This document shows, one piece after another, positions 21,593 through 32,406 of a stretch of 64,000 bases of DNA. The notes beneath the pieces are model-generated. The model was not told where the DNA came from. It saw nothing but the letters and a program-made list of their open reading frames with translations, and searched no databases. The position numbers and the translations under genes were made by a program. The stretch is from Odontocerum albicorne (Eukaryota > Arthropoda > Insecta > Trichoptera > Odontoceridae), in the NCBI GenBank assembly GCA_949825065.1, contig OX463849.1:33607955-33671954 (forward strand). Direction: 5' to 3'. Each line of letters opens with the position of its first letter. Position 1 is the stretch's first letter.

Positions 21593-21919
21593 CAGTTGTA
21601 TAAGGTATTTTGGAATGTTGTGCCGCGTAGTTTGGCTTATGATGCCGACGTTTCAAAATCGTTGCAGTTTTCATCTTCAGGGTTTGTTCGTAGTCGAAAA
21701 CGTTTCAGTTTTCATCTTCAGGGTTTGTTCGTAGTCGAAAACGTTTCAGTTTTCATATTCAGGGTTTGTTCGTAGTTGAAAACGTTTCAGTTTTAATCTT
21801 CAGTGCTTGTTATGGCGAAGTTGACTTCGAACAATCCCTTAAGATGAAACGTTTTCGAAACGTCGGCATCATAAGTCAAATCACACGGTATAAAACTGCG
21901 AAATACCTTATACAACTCA
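21593..21919. mobile_element. Foldback element F3 with internal 41-bp repeats
   Basis: Arms 21593-21654 (CAGTTGTATAAGGTATTTTG ... GATGCCGACGTTTC) and 21857-21919 (complement). Between them lie about 3.5 copies of a 41-bp unit containing TTTTCATCTTCAGGGTTTG and GTCGAAAACGTTT. On the minus strand each unit reads CCTGAAGATGAAAACTGAAACG, split as a box plus a GAAAAC/GTTTTC stem. Non-coding. Confidence 0.85.
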
Positions 21920-22530
21920 GAGGAAACATTTTTTTTTCTTTTTCTAAATTTCGTTCTTTCTGACATTTTTTCAAATTTTAGAACCGTGCAATTACACAAA
22001 CAGAAAAAAAACGAGCAGTCTTCTAAATTCAGTGGATTTTTTTTCGTTTTTTTTTATTTTGGCAGTAAAGCTTAAATATGTGACAGAGTTGAAATCGCTA
22101 CCATTATGATACTCTTGTGATATTTTTGTCCCTTAACTGGACATACATACTATGGACCTAAGAAATACCGCAGTTAAACTCAGCAAAATATAATAAACCC
22201 CCACTGTTTGCGACATTGACCCTCAGGACTCGGAACCTTTCTGCGTATTGATTTTGTCTGCGAGGTTTGTGCCGCAGCGTCTAGCCGCACAGCTGATCAC
22301 AGATAGATCTCGGAGAGGTCTTTATATCCACAGACTCCGTTATCAAATTAAATTATTGCGTCCATAAACCGAGTTAAATAAACAACCGATATAATATTTA
22401 CATGTTGAATCAATTACGTGATCAAAATTGCAAGCATAAATACAAATCATCACGTCTAATACAGCAATTAATTTTGTATCCAATTTAATTATTTTATGAT
22501 TTAGAACATCTGTTACTTAAGATATCGCTA
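21920..22530. other. No feature recognised
   Basis: AT-rich with poly-T/A runs near 21930 and 22030. No family match. Confidence 0.5.
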
Positions 22531-22755
22531 GAAGACGACCTTTGTGACCCTGTTGGCTTGATGCCTGTGCCAATCGGGGGTGGCGGATTCGATTCTCGTT
22601 GGTATCTATTTTTTTATGTTTGGTTTACACTGAAGTCTGGTTTTCACTGTAGACCACTTTAACATTTTTCTAGGTGGTTGAAAGAGATTGCCACATCCCA
22701 ATAACCTCGCCAAGTTGTACTTTAAATAACGAAACTCAATACAGTATATAATTCC
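22531..22755 (+). mobile_element. SINE-A, diverged full-length copy
   Basis: Head AAGACGACCTTTGTGACCCT, B-box-like GGATTCGATTCTC, body GTCTGGTTTTCACTGTAGAC and a tail ending CCAATAACCTCGCCAAGTTG. All are in the order of the 1677-1893 copy, with more substitutions. Confidence 0.75.
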
Positions 22756-22964
22756 TTCCTTTACCTTTCCCACACTCATTAGTCGTTTCAATACTATTAT
22801 AAAGAACTATTATAATCGGTTTTTATTTGTATTCATCGTATCTTGATATTGTTTAAAAAAGTTGTATTATTTCTCAAATAAATAAATACATTAAAAAAAT
22901 GGAAAACTTGCGTGATTCCTTTTGTGTTGAAATAAACTCGAGTAAACTACATACTTACATACCA

Positions 22965-23070
22965 ACACGTCATGTCCCTTTTGGGGTGGGCAGAGAGGTT
23001 AGATATTCACACCTTTCTATCCGTGCATGCATACATCTTATCATGCTCTCCTGTTTCTCATATAGAGTGG
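22965..23070 (-). pseudogene. LINE L2 3' scrap
   Basis: The phrase CGTCATGTCCCTTTTGGGGT with GGCAGAG is the inverted terminal block (AYP..G), the same scrap type as at 25410-25470 and 14150-14240. The sequence up to 23366 may be rearranged L2 but cannot be aligned by eye. The 155-residue plus frame over it is not supported as a gene. Confidence 0.45.
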
Positions 23071-23409
23071 AAAGAAATAACATTTTGTATTATCTTCTTC
23101 CACTCTTTCTGCGGTCAACCTTTTACTCGCTCTCCATTCATTGCAGACTTGTATATGTGGCTTATCTATCTCAATATTCCTTTCTTATTTCTACTTTGAC
23201 ATCCGTATCTAACAAACATTGTTCTACAGGATATTATATGCAAAGCACGACTTTATTATTATCTTATCACCCATTTACAATGCAAAGGATTCGCTTATAT
23301 ACATCAAGGTTGGTACTATTGCACCATTGTGCATCGGATACTGAGCAGGTAGAATTAGTAAAATAGCAATTACTTATTTTCAGCCAAATCAAGTAAGCAG
23401 TTAATGCTT

Positions 23410-24490
23410 TGCTGAACGATATTTGAGGTATCGACCAAATGACAACGATTTTAATTAATGAATAACCTGAATAAATAAGGCAATGCATATGTTAGTAAAA
23501 AATAAGAGTTTAAAACGTGTGTATTATGGAGATATAATACACATTAAATGTGAATGATATTTGAGGTTTCGATCAAGCGACAACAGTTTTAATTAATTAT
23601 TAACCTGTATAAACAAGATAATGATTTGTAAAAAATAATAGTATAAAAACGCGTATTTTATGGAGATATAATATACATTAAATGTGAACGATATTTGAGG
23701 TGTCGATCAAGCGACAACAATGTTTATTAACTATTAACCTGAATAAACAAGACAATGATTTGTAAAAAATAATAGTATAAAAACGCGTATTTTATGGAGA
23801 TATAATACACATTAAATGTGAACGATATTTGAGGTGTCGACCAAGCGACAATGTTAATTAACTATTAACCTGAATAAACAAGACAATGATTTGTAAAAAA
23901 TAATTGTATAAAAACGCGTATTTTATGGAGATATAATACACATTAAATGTGAACGATATTTGAGGTGTCGACCAAGCGACAATGTTAATTAACTATTAAC
24001 CTGAATAAACAAGACAATGATTTGTAAAAAATAATTGTATAAAAACGCGTATTTTATGGAGATATAATACACATTAAATGTGAACGATATTTGAGGTGTC
24101 AATCAAGCGACAACTATGTTAATTAAGTATTAACCTGAATAAACAAGATAATGATTTGTAAAAAATAATAGTATAAAAACGCGTATTTTATGGAGATATA
24201 ATACACATTGAATGTGAACGATGTTTAAGGTGTCGACCAAGCTACTACGGTTTTAATTAATTGAAAACCTGAATAAATACGACAAAGAAATGTTAAAAAT
24301 AATAACATAAAAATGTGTGTATTGTGGAGATATAATACACATTAATTGTGAACGATATTTGAGGTATCGACCTAGCGACTACGATTGTAATTAATTGATA
24401 ACCTGAATAAATAAAACATATTGTAGAATTGTAAAAAACCTTTAAAAACGTGTGTATTATGGAGATGTAATACACATTAAATGTTAATAC
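23410..24490. repeat. Tandem array of 131-138 bp, eight monomers
   Basis: The landmark GATATTTGAGG (with variants) recurs at 23418, 23556, 23690, 23824, 23955, 24086, 24220 and 24354. Middle monomers (23690-24210) are almost identical; both edges are diverged. Each includes TTATGGAGATATAATACACA. No coding content. Confidence 0.95.
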
Positions 24491-24590
24491 AAGTGCCTTT
24501 TTGTAATGTTATGTATCGATATAATTATTATTGATTCTGTAAACAAATCAATGTTTTTATAATAAATAATGCGCAATAAATGACTCAAAT

Positions 24591-25076
24591 AGAGGAATTT
24601 TAACTATGCATCCTTGGACACAATATACATTCTTGCAACTTGCCAAGAGACGCGACGGATTTCTGGAGAAATACGTTTTATTATTAGCACTACATAGAAA
24701 TATTTATTTAATTATTACAAAAAACAAATCGAAATTCAAAAGATAACACGAATAAAAATATATCAAAATTTATAATGTAACAAAAAATTTAAATCATCAA
24801 CGAAAGTTAAAAACATCAAAACTAGAACACAGGAATTTGAACTATGCATCCTTGAACACAATAATATTAATTTCTTGCAACTTTCCAAAAGACAGACGCC
24901 ATGGACTTCTGGAGAAGAATATTTTATCATTAGCACGTACATAAAGATATTTATTTATTACAAAAAACAAATATACGAGTATATTCAAAACAACACAAAT
25001 CAAAGATCCTCAAAATACTTCATAGCAAAAAATTAAAATCAGAACGAAAGTAAAAAACATCAAGACTAGAACACAC
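24591..25076. repeat. Tandem duplication of about 243 bp, two copies
   Basis: Copies 24591-24832 and 24833-25076 share AACTATGCATCCTTG, CTTGCAACTT, TTCTGGAGAA, TTACAAAAAACAAAT and an end CATCAA(A/G)ACTAGAACACA. The second copy holds ATATACGAGTATATTC where the first reads ATCGAAATTC. Confidence 0.85.
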
Positions 25077-25409
25077 AACCAAAACGGAAAAACATTTATG
25101 AATAATATATCACATTGGAAGAAACCAGATTTTGTAAGAGATGACGTCGACATACTTGTAAGATGAAAACTTAATCAGAAAAAAAATTTGCACTGAAGTA
25201 TTTCAAGTAACCTATTTCCTTGATTTTCGTGAATTTATTAGTAAATGATCTTTCATAAAATTTATTAAAATTAAAATCCGGTTACTTCCACAAAGCGACA
25301 CACCAAAGGAGTTTCACAAAGTGACGCCAGAGTAATTTAAACAACTATTAATGTTTCTAGTAAGATTGCTCTTTTGAGTGGTGTAATGCGATTATACATA
25401 ATTATCATC

Positions 25410-25650
25410 GCGACGTGTCCCTTGTGGGGTAAGCAGATATAACAGATTTCCAATTTTTTCTATCCAAGCACACAACTTTCGCATACATTTTTTCATGCAC
25501 AATCTTCTATTATTCATAATTCTCACTTTACTTTCTTTTGAAATCTAGCCCGTTTGGTCCACTCACGTTTTCCTCGGTCTACCTCTTCCACGCACACCTT
25601 GCATCTTGCTTTCATCATTCATTCTCTCCACATGTCCAAACCATCTTATA
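25410..25650 (-). pseudogene. LINE L2 tail, minus strand
   Basis: Reading down the minus strand: RWFGHVERMN-like (TATAAGATGGTTTGGACATG), a RKTWVDQTG-like segment (AAACGTGAGTGGACCAAACG), then CLDRKNWKSVISAYPTRD-like coding. No intact frame. Confidence 0.65.
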
Positions 25651-25844
25651 GGTCATTTATTCATCTAAAGTCATAAGAATAAAAATTCCATCATAAATTT
25701 ATTTTTATACTTATTACCGCTCTATATATTTTTATTTAATTTTCGTTTCGTGAAACCAACCTGTCTTGGAACAAACATTTGTCTAGTTACACAAGGTAAT
25801 GCTTTGTATATTAAAATTAAAAGGTATTAAGAATTTTTTTAAAA

Positions 25845-26010
25845 GTAGTATGCGGTGCATAGACGCGTGGCAACGCGCTGGACTTCCGTGCGGAATGTCG
25901 CTGGTTCGAACCCTGCGCTGTGTCACTCCCTTCGAACGGCACTGGCCTTTTTCCGCCTAGTATTCTGGGATATAAAGATACCTGACTTCGGACATATCTT
26001 TTTTTTAAAC
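25845..26010 (+). mobile_element. SINE-B, 5' part
   Basis: tRNA-like head: A-box-like CGTGGCAACGCGCTGG, then ACTTCCGTGCGGAATG, and a perfect B-box core GGTTCGAACCC. The body CGCCTAGTATTCTGGGATAT and ACCTGACTTCGG ends in a T-run. The same family lies at 53384-53770 and 57033-57460. Not a functional tRNA gene: no acceptor stem closes around it. Confidence 0.85.
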
Positions 26011-26395
26011 AAAACATTAAAACAAATTGCGCTTTTCAATTAAAAACTGTTGCTAAAAGATGTGAGGATAACAAAAAATCTTGTAGTGGTATCGTGCAAA
26101 ATCATCACACGTTTCGAAATCATCACGTGACATTCGTGTGAGACCATGGTCATAATAATTGATGTAAACAATCCACTCTTTCCTCAAACGTCAATCAGTG
26201 GAGTTGATCCGATGAAGTGATGTCACATGACTGTTCATTAACTAAATACTCGTAGATTAGAGGCGGAGTTGAAAATTCTTTGCATCCGGATCAGTCGAAC
26301 ACCTGTTAAACTCAATTAAAAGTAATGCCCTCCACGTGGCTTAATTTCAAATACCCATGATAATAATAATAATCAAAAGACAAATTATCTAGCGC

Positions 26396-26640
26396 TGTTT
26401 AGATATCAGACTCTTGTCAAGGGCGCTCCAATTCGGGAATCGAACCCACTGTTACTGAAAAATTAAAAACATTACAAAAAAAAATAAGTCTTTCGATTGG
26501 CTATTTATCCACGTCTGTATATGTTTAAAAAAACATATTTGTTTGGTAAACCGCTGAAAATGGAACAAGAGAAGATGGTTAGACGTAGATTTCAACCCGG
26601 GCCTTCGGGTTCGATTCTCGAATGAACCATACGGATGAAT
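26396..26640. repeat. R3-related repeat fragments
   Basis: GGCGCTCCAATTCGGGAATC with GAACCC, then AAAAACATTACAAAAAAAA, matches R3 (6695, 42836). Near 26590-26620 a B-box GGGTTCGATTCTCG stands on the plus strand, so two inverted SINE-like heads may face each other here. Confidence 0.45.
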
Positions 26641-26796
26641 GGAAAACTTTTAGAGCGCTTTGTCTTTTGATTACTTAATTAAAGGCAGCTCATAAACGCC
26701 ATTTAATAAATATTATACAAACGTAATGACGATGTGATTTGTATTTTCTAAATTGCTACCAAAATTAATACTACCATTATTTTGCATCTTTATTTT

Positions 26797-26956
26797 ATCT
26801 TCTTCTTCATCTTATTTTAGGCCTGTTGGCCTGTTATGGTCCTGCATCATTGTTTGCCTCTTGCGACGTCGACTGCCCGCTGTCTTTCAATCTTTTGGGA
26901 CGTCGTCCTGGAGGTCTGCTTGCTTGGGGGATACTGTCCCTGGCCATTCTTACGGC
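26797..26956 (-). pseudogene. LINE L4 tail, short copy
   Basis: Nearly identical to 45300-45460: the minus strand encodes RMAR.SIPQASRPPGRPPKRL-type sequence from a reverse-transcriptase tail. The (TCT)n/ATTTTAGGCCTGTTGG side at 26797 is the LINE 3' end with an (AAG)n-like tail. Confidence 0.75.
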
Positions 26957-27171
26957 TCTTGGTTCCTTTATTTTATGATTTACATATATGAATCATTATT
27001 TCTTTGACGTTAATTAAATTATAATTATTATCTATTATAACTTAATTTTCTCGTGTTCTTTCTTGTACACTTCTTCAAATTGATTGGCAAACACATCACC
27101 GTGAACTTCAGATAAAATTAAAATAATAAAATAATGAATTGCTTACATAATATTATATCAGTGTTTATATC

Positions 27172-27680
27172 ATAGTTTCCCAAAGTGGGTACTACTACCG
27201 CCCCCATGTGGGCACAGTAAGGATCTAGACGTTGCTGAGCCCTTGAGCAGAAGAAGGCATTGAGAAGCAATTGAACAAGAAGAAAATGCTTAAAAAATTG
27301 GTTACCATAACATTTTTTAAGCAAACACTTATCAATTTGACTATTTAAATACATACTCATGCATAGCTTTCAACCGTTCGGACATGTTGGTCTAACGGTC
27401 GTATAATGTAAGAGTTGCTTTATTTTCCAAGGAAACGTACTTTGAAAAATGCAAGTTACAACCGATTTGTCTAAAAAACAAGACGACAGGTCTTACCAAC
27501 TGCATACATACGAGTATTAGCATGTATAATATGTAGTTGGATGCACTTTCGACTTGCGCGGGTTCTTACAAGTTCAGCAGCAGGAATCTGTACATGTAGG
27601 TTTACTGTACTGTACAATACTACAAAACTGGGTTTACTGTACTGTACAAAAGGGGGCGGTGAACCGAAAAAGTTTGGATT
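27172..27680. mobile_element. Possible hAT-like nonautonomous element
   Basis: Left end ATAGTTTCCCAAAGTGGGTA with ACCGCCCCC. Right end AGGGGGCGGTGAACCG with AAAAAGTTTGG. These are recognisable inverted termini of the TTTCCCAAA class. The interior has no transposase, and a tandem GGGTTTACTGTACTGTACAA lies near the right end. Confidence 0.6.
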
Positions 27681-27689
27681 TATATAATT

Positions 27690-28203
27690 ATTTTACAGTG
27701 ATATAAATTTCTTAAGTTTTTATTGTTTTGATTGTTATTATCATTCAGTATTTGCATGAGCTAGAGGCTATCTCTTTTTGTCTTCTGACGTAAATAATTG
27801 TGATGGCCGTAATGGGTCATTAATACATTTGTAGAAATAAACGGGTCACCGATTTGTTTATTGATTTAATTTTTTTACAGTTTCGGTGCATATCTTCCAA
27901 TTCTTCACTGTTTTTTTCACATTTCCAATTTACTTTACATGTACAGAAATTTAAGCAGCACCCAACCAATTGTAGTGCCTTTTTTACTGCGTGTTTTTGT
28001 TTGATTAATGTTTCGCGAAAGAAACACTACTGAATTAACTTGATTGTGATGTTTGAGATGTATAATCAGAGAAGAATTTTGAGGTCAATATCATCTCCAT
28101 CGAATTATTAATAGCTCCGAATTAATCCAATAGGGTGGCGTGTTTTGATAGAACTTTTGCCGTTGTTATTGCGTGACTCAAAAAATAAATAAAAAATTGT
28201 TAT
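27690..28203. other. No feature recognised
   Basis: AT-rich sequence between the hAT-like element and foldback F1 copy 2. No match to the other families. Confidence 0.45.
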
Positions 28204-28455
28204 GTTGTTTATAGTTAAGGCATTAACGTTGTGAAGGTTTAAAGACATTGTAATTTATTTTTATCAAACACTGTTTATTCCACTTTTTTGTGACGGTATA
28301 ACCCTACCGGTTTCAAGGCTTTCACATCATCTTCAGGGGAGTCTTGTTTGCGCAAACAAGATTCCCCTGAAGATGAGGTGAAAGCTTGAAATCGGTAGGG
28401 TTATACCGTCACAAAAAAGTGGAATAAACAGTGTTTGATAAAAATAAATTACAAT
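28204..28455. mobile_element. Foldback element F1, copy 2
   Basis: Same arms and left flank as 19562-19815 (TTTATAGTTAA(G/A)GCATTAACG, ATTGTAATTTATTTTTATC, TATAACCCTACCGG, CATCTTCAGGGG). The centre is a different palindrome, TCTTGTTTGCGCAAACAAGA. Arms extend 28247-28455 and are better paired than in copy 1. Confidence 0.9.
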
Positions 28456-28850
28456 AAATAAAAAAGATTCATTCATAACTGTCAAACAAAAATAAATGGA
28501 CAAATATTTCCTAGCGAAGAACGTTCGTAATTATAAATATATAATATTGAAATCGGCCATTATTTTCGGAACAAACTTATAGATTCTGCAAGTCCAGATT
28601 CATTGTTAAGAATTATTTTTGTTGTTTAATCGTAATCTTAAATATTTGCACACCTTAACATGATTTTTGCATGGCCTGAGTTTCAATCATAGTAGCCAAA
28701 TAATCAGTGCTATTATATATTCTTTGCAAAAAACCCTTTAAATTAATTAAAACATTATTTTATATGATTGTCAGTAAAGCAAAGTATAGACAATGGTGCC
28801 TCTTGGAAATCAACATTGCCAGTTAAAAGACGTCAAAGTACTCGTATGAG

Positions 28851-29146
28851 TGGAAATGGCACAAAGTCGCTTCTTTAAATTGCAGGATTTCCTCTACTAC
28901 AGCGATTTTCATCTGAACTTACATATGATAATTTTACGTTGATGAATGTTCTTCGTACTTCTTTAGGGCGTTGAAGTATGTACTCGTACTCTAACTCGTG
29001 GAAATGGCACGAAGTCGCTTCTTTAAATTGCAGGATCTCCTCTACTACAGCGATTTCCATCTGAACTTACATATGAGAATTTTGCGTTGATGAATGTTCT
29101 TCGTACTTCTTTAGGGCGTTGAAGTATGTACTCTAACTCAGGCCGC
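28851..29146. repeat. Tandem duplication, 148-bp unit x2
   Basis: Both copies begin TGGAAATGGCAC(A/G)AAGTCGC and end AGTATGTACT...CTAACTC. The first copy has an extra six bases that create TACTCGTA at 28981. Confidence 0.93.
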
Positions 29147-29912
29147 CACAAAAAAAACTAGGAACTTTTGAAATTTGTTGCAATCGAAGAGCCTCAAGAG
29201 TCGATAAAGTCCGTAATGATGACATATTGAAACATATAAATACAGACAATGAAGTGTTTACTATCCACCATTAAAAAGATACATTTTGGGCTAATAATGC
29301 GTAGAGAAAAATGTGAAATATTTTAACTGATATTGCAGTGAAAGATTCAGGGCAAAGTGTGAAAAAAGACACATTTTCAGGTTGAATAATTTACAGCTGC
29401 TTACTCAAAGGTCAAGATAGTCATGATGATCTTCAACATCCAAAGAGGAGAGGAACAGTTTTGAAGAAGATGATACATTCGTTTTCATCTCTGTGCGTTT
29501 GCTAATAACCATATAATTCTTACACACATTTGTCTACATGATGTTCCATTTCTTACGATCTCATTCATTCTTCTACGATTTCCTATATTTTTCCTGGCAC
29601 GATGAATACTAAATGACCCAATAAAAATTTCTCGTACAGTGTTCATTGTTGACATTTTTTTTATAATTTGCTAAACCTTGAAATCCAATGAGCCACCAAG
29701 CCCGATCTTCTCGAATCAAATGTCAGATAGAGATACCGTGAACTCTGCTTTGCAAACATTTTATAATCTCTGCCAATATTGCGCGACCTTTAGCAGTAAT
29801 TAGATTATTTTATATCATTCCGCGTGATTTCTTTATTTGCCTTGATTTCCATACGTGATGTATTAATTTGCTTCATATTACTTACTTTTACTAATTTTCA
29901 TTGAAGACAACA
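29147..29912. other. No feature recognised
   Basis: No coding signature. Traces around 29560-29600 vaguely resemble an inverted LINE L2 tail but are too weak to call. Confidence 0.4.
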
Positions 29913-30098
29913 TTGACGACCTCTGTAAACTAGTTGATAGGACGCCTTATCTTTCAATCCGGGAGATGCAATTTTTTTAAAGCTTTTCAATCTAGTTTAA
30001 CCCCTCTGGCCTCCAGGCCCCTTTGACTTCTGGCTGATTGGTTGGAAGAGATTTTCACAAGGCAATAAACGTGCTAAGTTGTACTGTATACAACGATT
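29913..30098 (+). mobile_element. SINE-A copy bordering the 100-bp array
   Basis: Head GACGACCTCTGTAAACTAGT, body CTGATTGGTTGGAAGAGATT and tail GTACTGTATACAACGA. The 100-bp array starts within three bases of its 3' end. Confidence 0.75.
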
Positions 30099-30100
30099 TT

Positions 30101-30800
30101 TAGTACAATAGTAAAATATGTTGTCTTCGACCTTATTACTCGAAACATAGAGTATAGAACTACTGTAGTAGGCACTTCATCTCATAACATCCAGCTATTT
30201 TAGTACAATAGTAAAATATGTTGTCTTCGACCTTATTACTCAAAACATAGAGTATATAACTACTGTAGTAGGCACTCCATCTCATAACATGCAGCTATTT
30301 TAGTACAATAGTAAAATATGTTGTCTTCGACCTTATTACTCGAAACATAGAGTATAGAACTACTGTAGTAGGCACTCTATCTCATAACATCCAGCTATTT
30401 TAGTACAATAGTAAAATATGTTGTCTTCGACCTTATTACTCAAAACATAGAGTATATAACTACTGTAGTAGGCACTCCATCTCATAACATCCAGCTATTT
30501 TAGTACAATAGTAAAATATGTTGTCTTCGACCTTATTACTCGAAACATAGAGTATAGAACTACTGTAGTAGGCACTCTATCTCATAACATCCAGCTATTT
30601 TAGTACAATAGTAAAATATGTTGTCTTCGACCTTATTACTCAAAACATAGAGTATGTAACTACTGTAGTAGGCACTCCATCTCATAACATCCAGCTATTT
30701 TAGTACAATAGTAAAATATGTTGTCTTCGACCTTATTACTCGAAACATAGAGTATAGAACTACTGTAGTAGGCACTCTATCTCATAACATCCAGGTATTT
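30101..30800. repeat. 100-bp tandem array, seven units, with alternating variants
   Basis: TAGTACAATAGTAAAATATG recurs at 30101, 30201 ... 30701. Units 1, 3, 5, 7 read CGAAACATAGAGTATAGAAC; units 2, 4, 6 read CAAAACATAGAGTAT(A/G)TAAC. This gives a 200-bp higher-order unit. Non-coding. Confidence 0.97.
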
Positions 30801-30804
30801 TTAC

Positions 30805-30882
30805 TGGCCACATATTTGAACCTGAAACATCCGGGTGAAAGTCAAACATCTTACCAACTAGGCCACGGAGGTCATCAAATGC
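30805..30882 (-). mobile_element. SINE-A head, minus strand
   Basis: The minus strand reads GACCTCCGTGGCCTAGTTGG, TAAGATG, then a degraded B-box CAGGTTCAAATATG. With 29913-30098 it places SINE-A pieces in opposite orientation on both sides of the array. Confidence 0.75.
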
Positions 30883-31764
30883 AGGTAGACTAGTGAAATC
30901 TAGCATAAACCATCATTTTACTGAAGAAAAACATACAATCACTCCATAATTAAACAAAAAAATGTCCTAAATCATAATACTTTGGTGAAAATAACCACAT
31001 CAATTTAACTTGGATATAGTAAATTTATTGCAAATATTCATGATAATGTCAACTGGTTTGATAGTTGAATTAAAGAAACGTCTCATAGTATCCAGGTGTC
31101 TGTTATTATCAAATATTTCTTCGAAACATTAAGGCACAAAATAAAGTTTATTTTGTTCTTATTTAATGACTGTTTGTTTATCTCTTATTTTTCAAAACAC
31201 ATGTCTGTTTGTCTCTTATTTTTCAAAACAATGTCATTAAGAAAGTGTCGTAAACCTCTCTTTAATTGGCATCAATAACCAGCATCGTCATCTCATAACA
31301 CCCATCGATCTGTTATAGTCACCGAAATCAATATTTCTTTGTTCATTTAGATACAATAATGTTTATTTTGTTTTAAAACTGCTATGTTCATTGTTTGCTA
31401 CTTATTTTTGCAAAACAATGTCATTTAAAAGGTGTTCAGCTGACGCAAGTGACTAATAGTTATCTCATAACTTTGAAGAGGCACTGTGTTCGTGTTGTGT
31501 TATTGAAGCAAAACGTTATTGCATTGTTTTTTGTTTATCCCACAGTTCCCATTCGATACATACATGTACCGGAAATACATTTTCATATATACCATATTAT
31601 ACGAGTGCATTCATTCATTGTATACGAGTATGTACATACAGTTAGTTACCCAGTACACCTTGTTGTTAATTTTCATTTTTGTTATCTGATATGTTTTGAA
31701 GTTTGTATGCTATTTTCAATTGAAATTTGTTTGTTTTGTTTTTTATTATTATAATTGTTTTTTC
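30883..31764. other. No gene recognised
   Basis: Includes weak internal repetition (CTTATTTTTCAAAACA twice near 31185 and 31215). Open frames 31096-31278 and 31395-31754 look like chance frames in T-rich DNA. Confidence 0.45.
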
Positions 31765-31950
31765 GCAAAGCCCTGCGGTCGTTAAAAATTAATAAACATG
31801 GTTACCCAAGGGTTTTGAGTATGATTCCCATTTTAACCCACTTTTTTCAAAAAGCAATCCTGTCTAGTTTTCACTCAAGACCTTTTTAACATATTTTTTT
31901 GGTTGAAAGATATTACCGCATTGAATAAACCCGCTAGGTTGTGTATACTC
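31765..31950 (+). mobile_element. SINE-A, diverged copy
   Basis: The body TCTAGTTTTCACTCAAGACC, then TTTTTAACAT, and the tail TTGAATAAACCCGCTAGGTT align with the 1677 copy. The head is eroded. Confidence 0.6.
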
Positions 31951-31969
31951 AGTTCGATCTCACTACTAC

Positions 31970-32009
31970 CCGCGCTGTTATGGGGACAAAATAAGTCCCC
32001 ATCCAGCGC
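31970..32009. repeat. GC-rich hairpin in an unusual GC pocket
   Basis: CGCGCTGTTATGGGGAC and GTCCCCATCCAGCGCG pair with two small mismatches around an AAAATAA loop. The surrounding 31955-32120 is much richer in G+C and CpG than the neighbourhood and matches no repeat seen elsewhere here. Confidence 0.75.
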
Positions 32010-32185
32010 GATCTACGCGATCGAAATCTTCTTTTTTTTTATTATAAGCGCGACGTCACGTAGTGATGAAGAAAGCACTGCTCAAAAGAACTCTTCCGAC
32101 ATCAAGGGAAATGACTCACAGCCCAGCAAATTGTTTCTTATAAAGTGGCTTAAAGCTGTACTTTATACAACAAATGTCGATACAT

Positions 32186-32406
32186 AACGTCGATCTCCGT
32201 GACCCAGTTGGCTAGACAAATGTGATCCAATCGGAAGTTGTGGCTTTAATTGCCATTGTGTCCCAGATATTTTTTAAAACATTACTTTCGTCTGGTGTTC
32301 ATTTAAGGGCTCTATTACGTATTTCTGATTGGTTAGAAGAGTTTATCGCATGGCGATAAGCCCGTCAGGTTATATTGTACACAATGAAATTGTAATACAA
32401 TACAAT
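32186..32406 (+). mobile_element. SINE-A, full-length copy
   Basis: Head TCGATCTCCGTGACCCAGTT, body TCTGGTGTTCATTTAAGGGC, tail GGCGATAAGCCCGTCAGGTT, terminal TAATACAATACAAT. Same order as the family type copy. Confidence 0.8.

Noticed and set aside
22899..23366. 155-residue plus frame as a gene
   Set aside because: Its first third overlaps an inverted LINE L2 3' scrap and the rest has no recognisable domain.
25855..25925. Functional tRNA gene
   Set aside because: A and B boxes are present, but no acceptor or anticodon stem closes properly, and the same unit with a long body recurs at 53.4 and 57.0 kb, so it is a SINE head.
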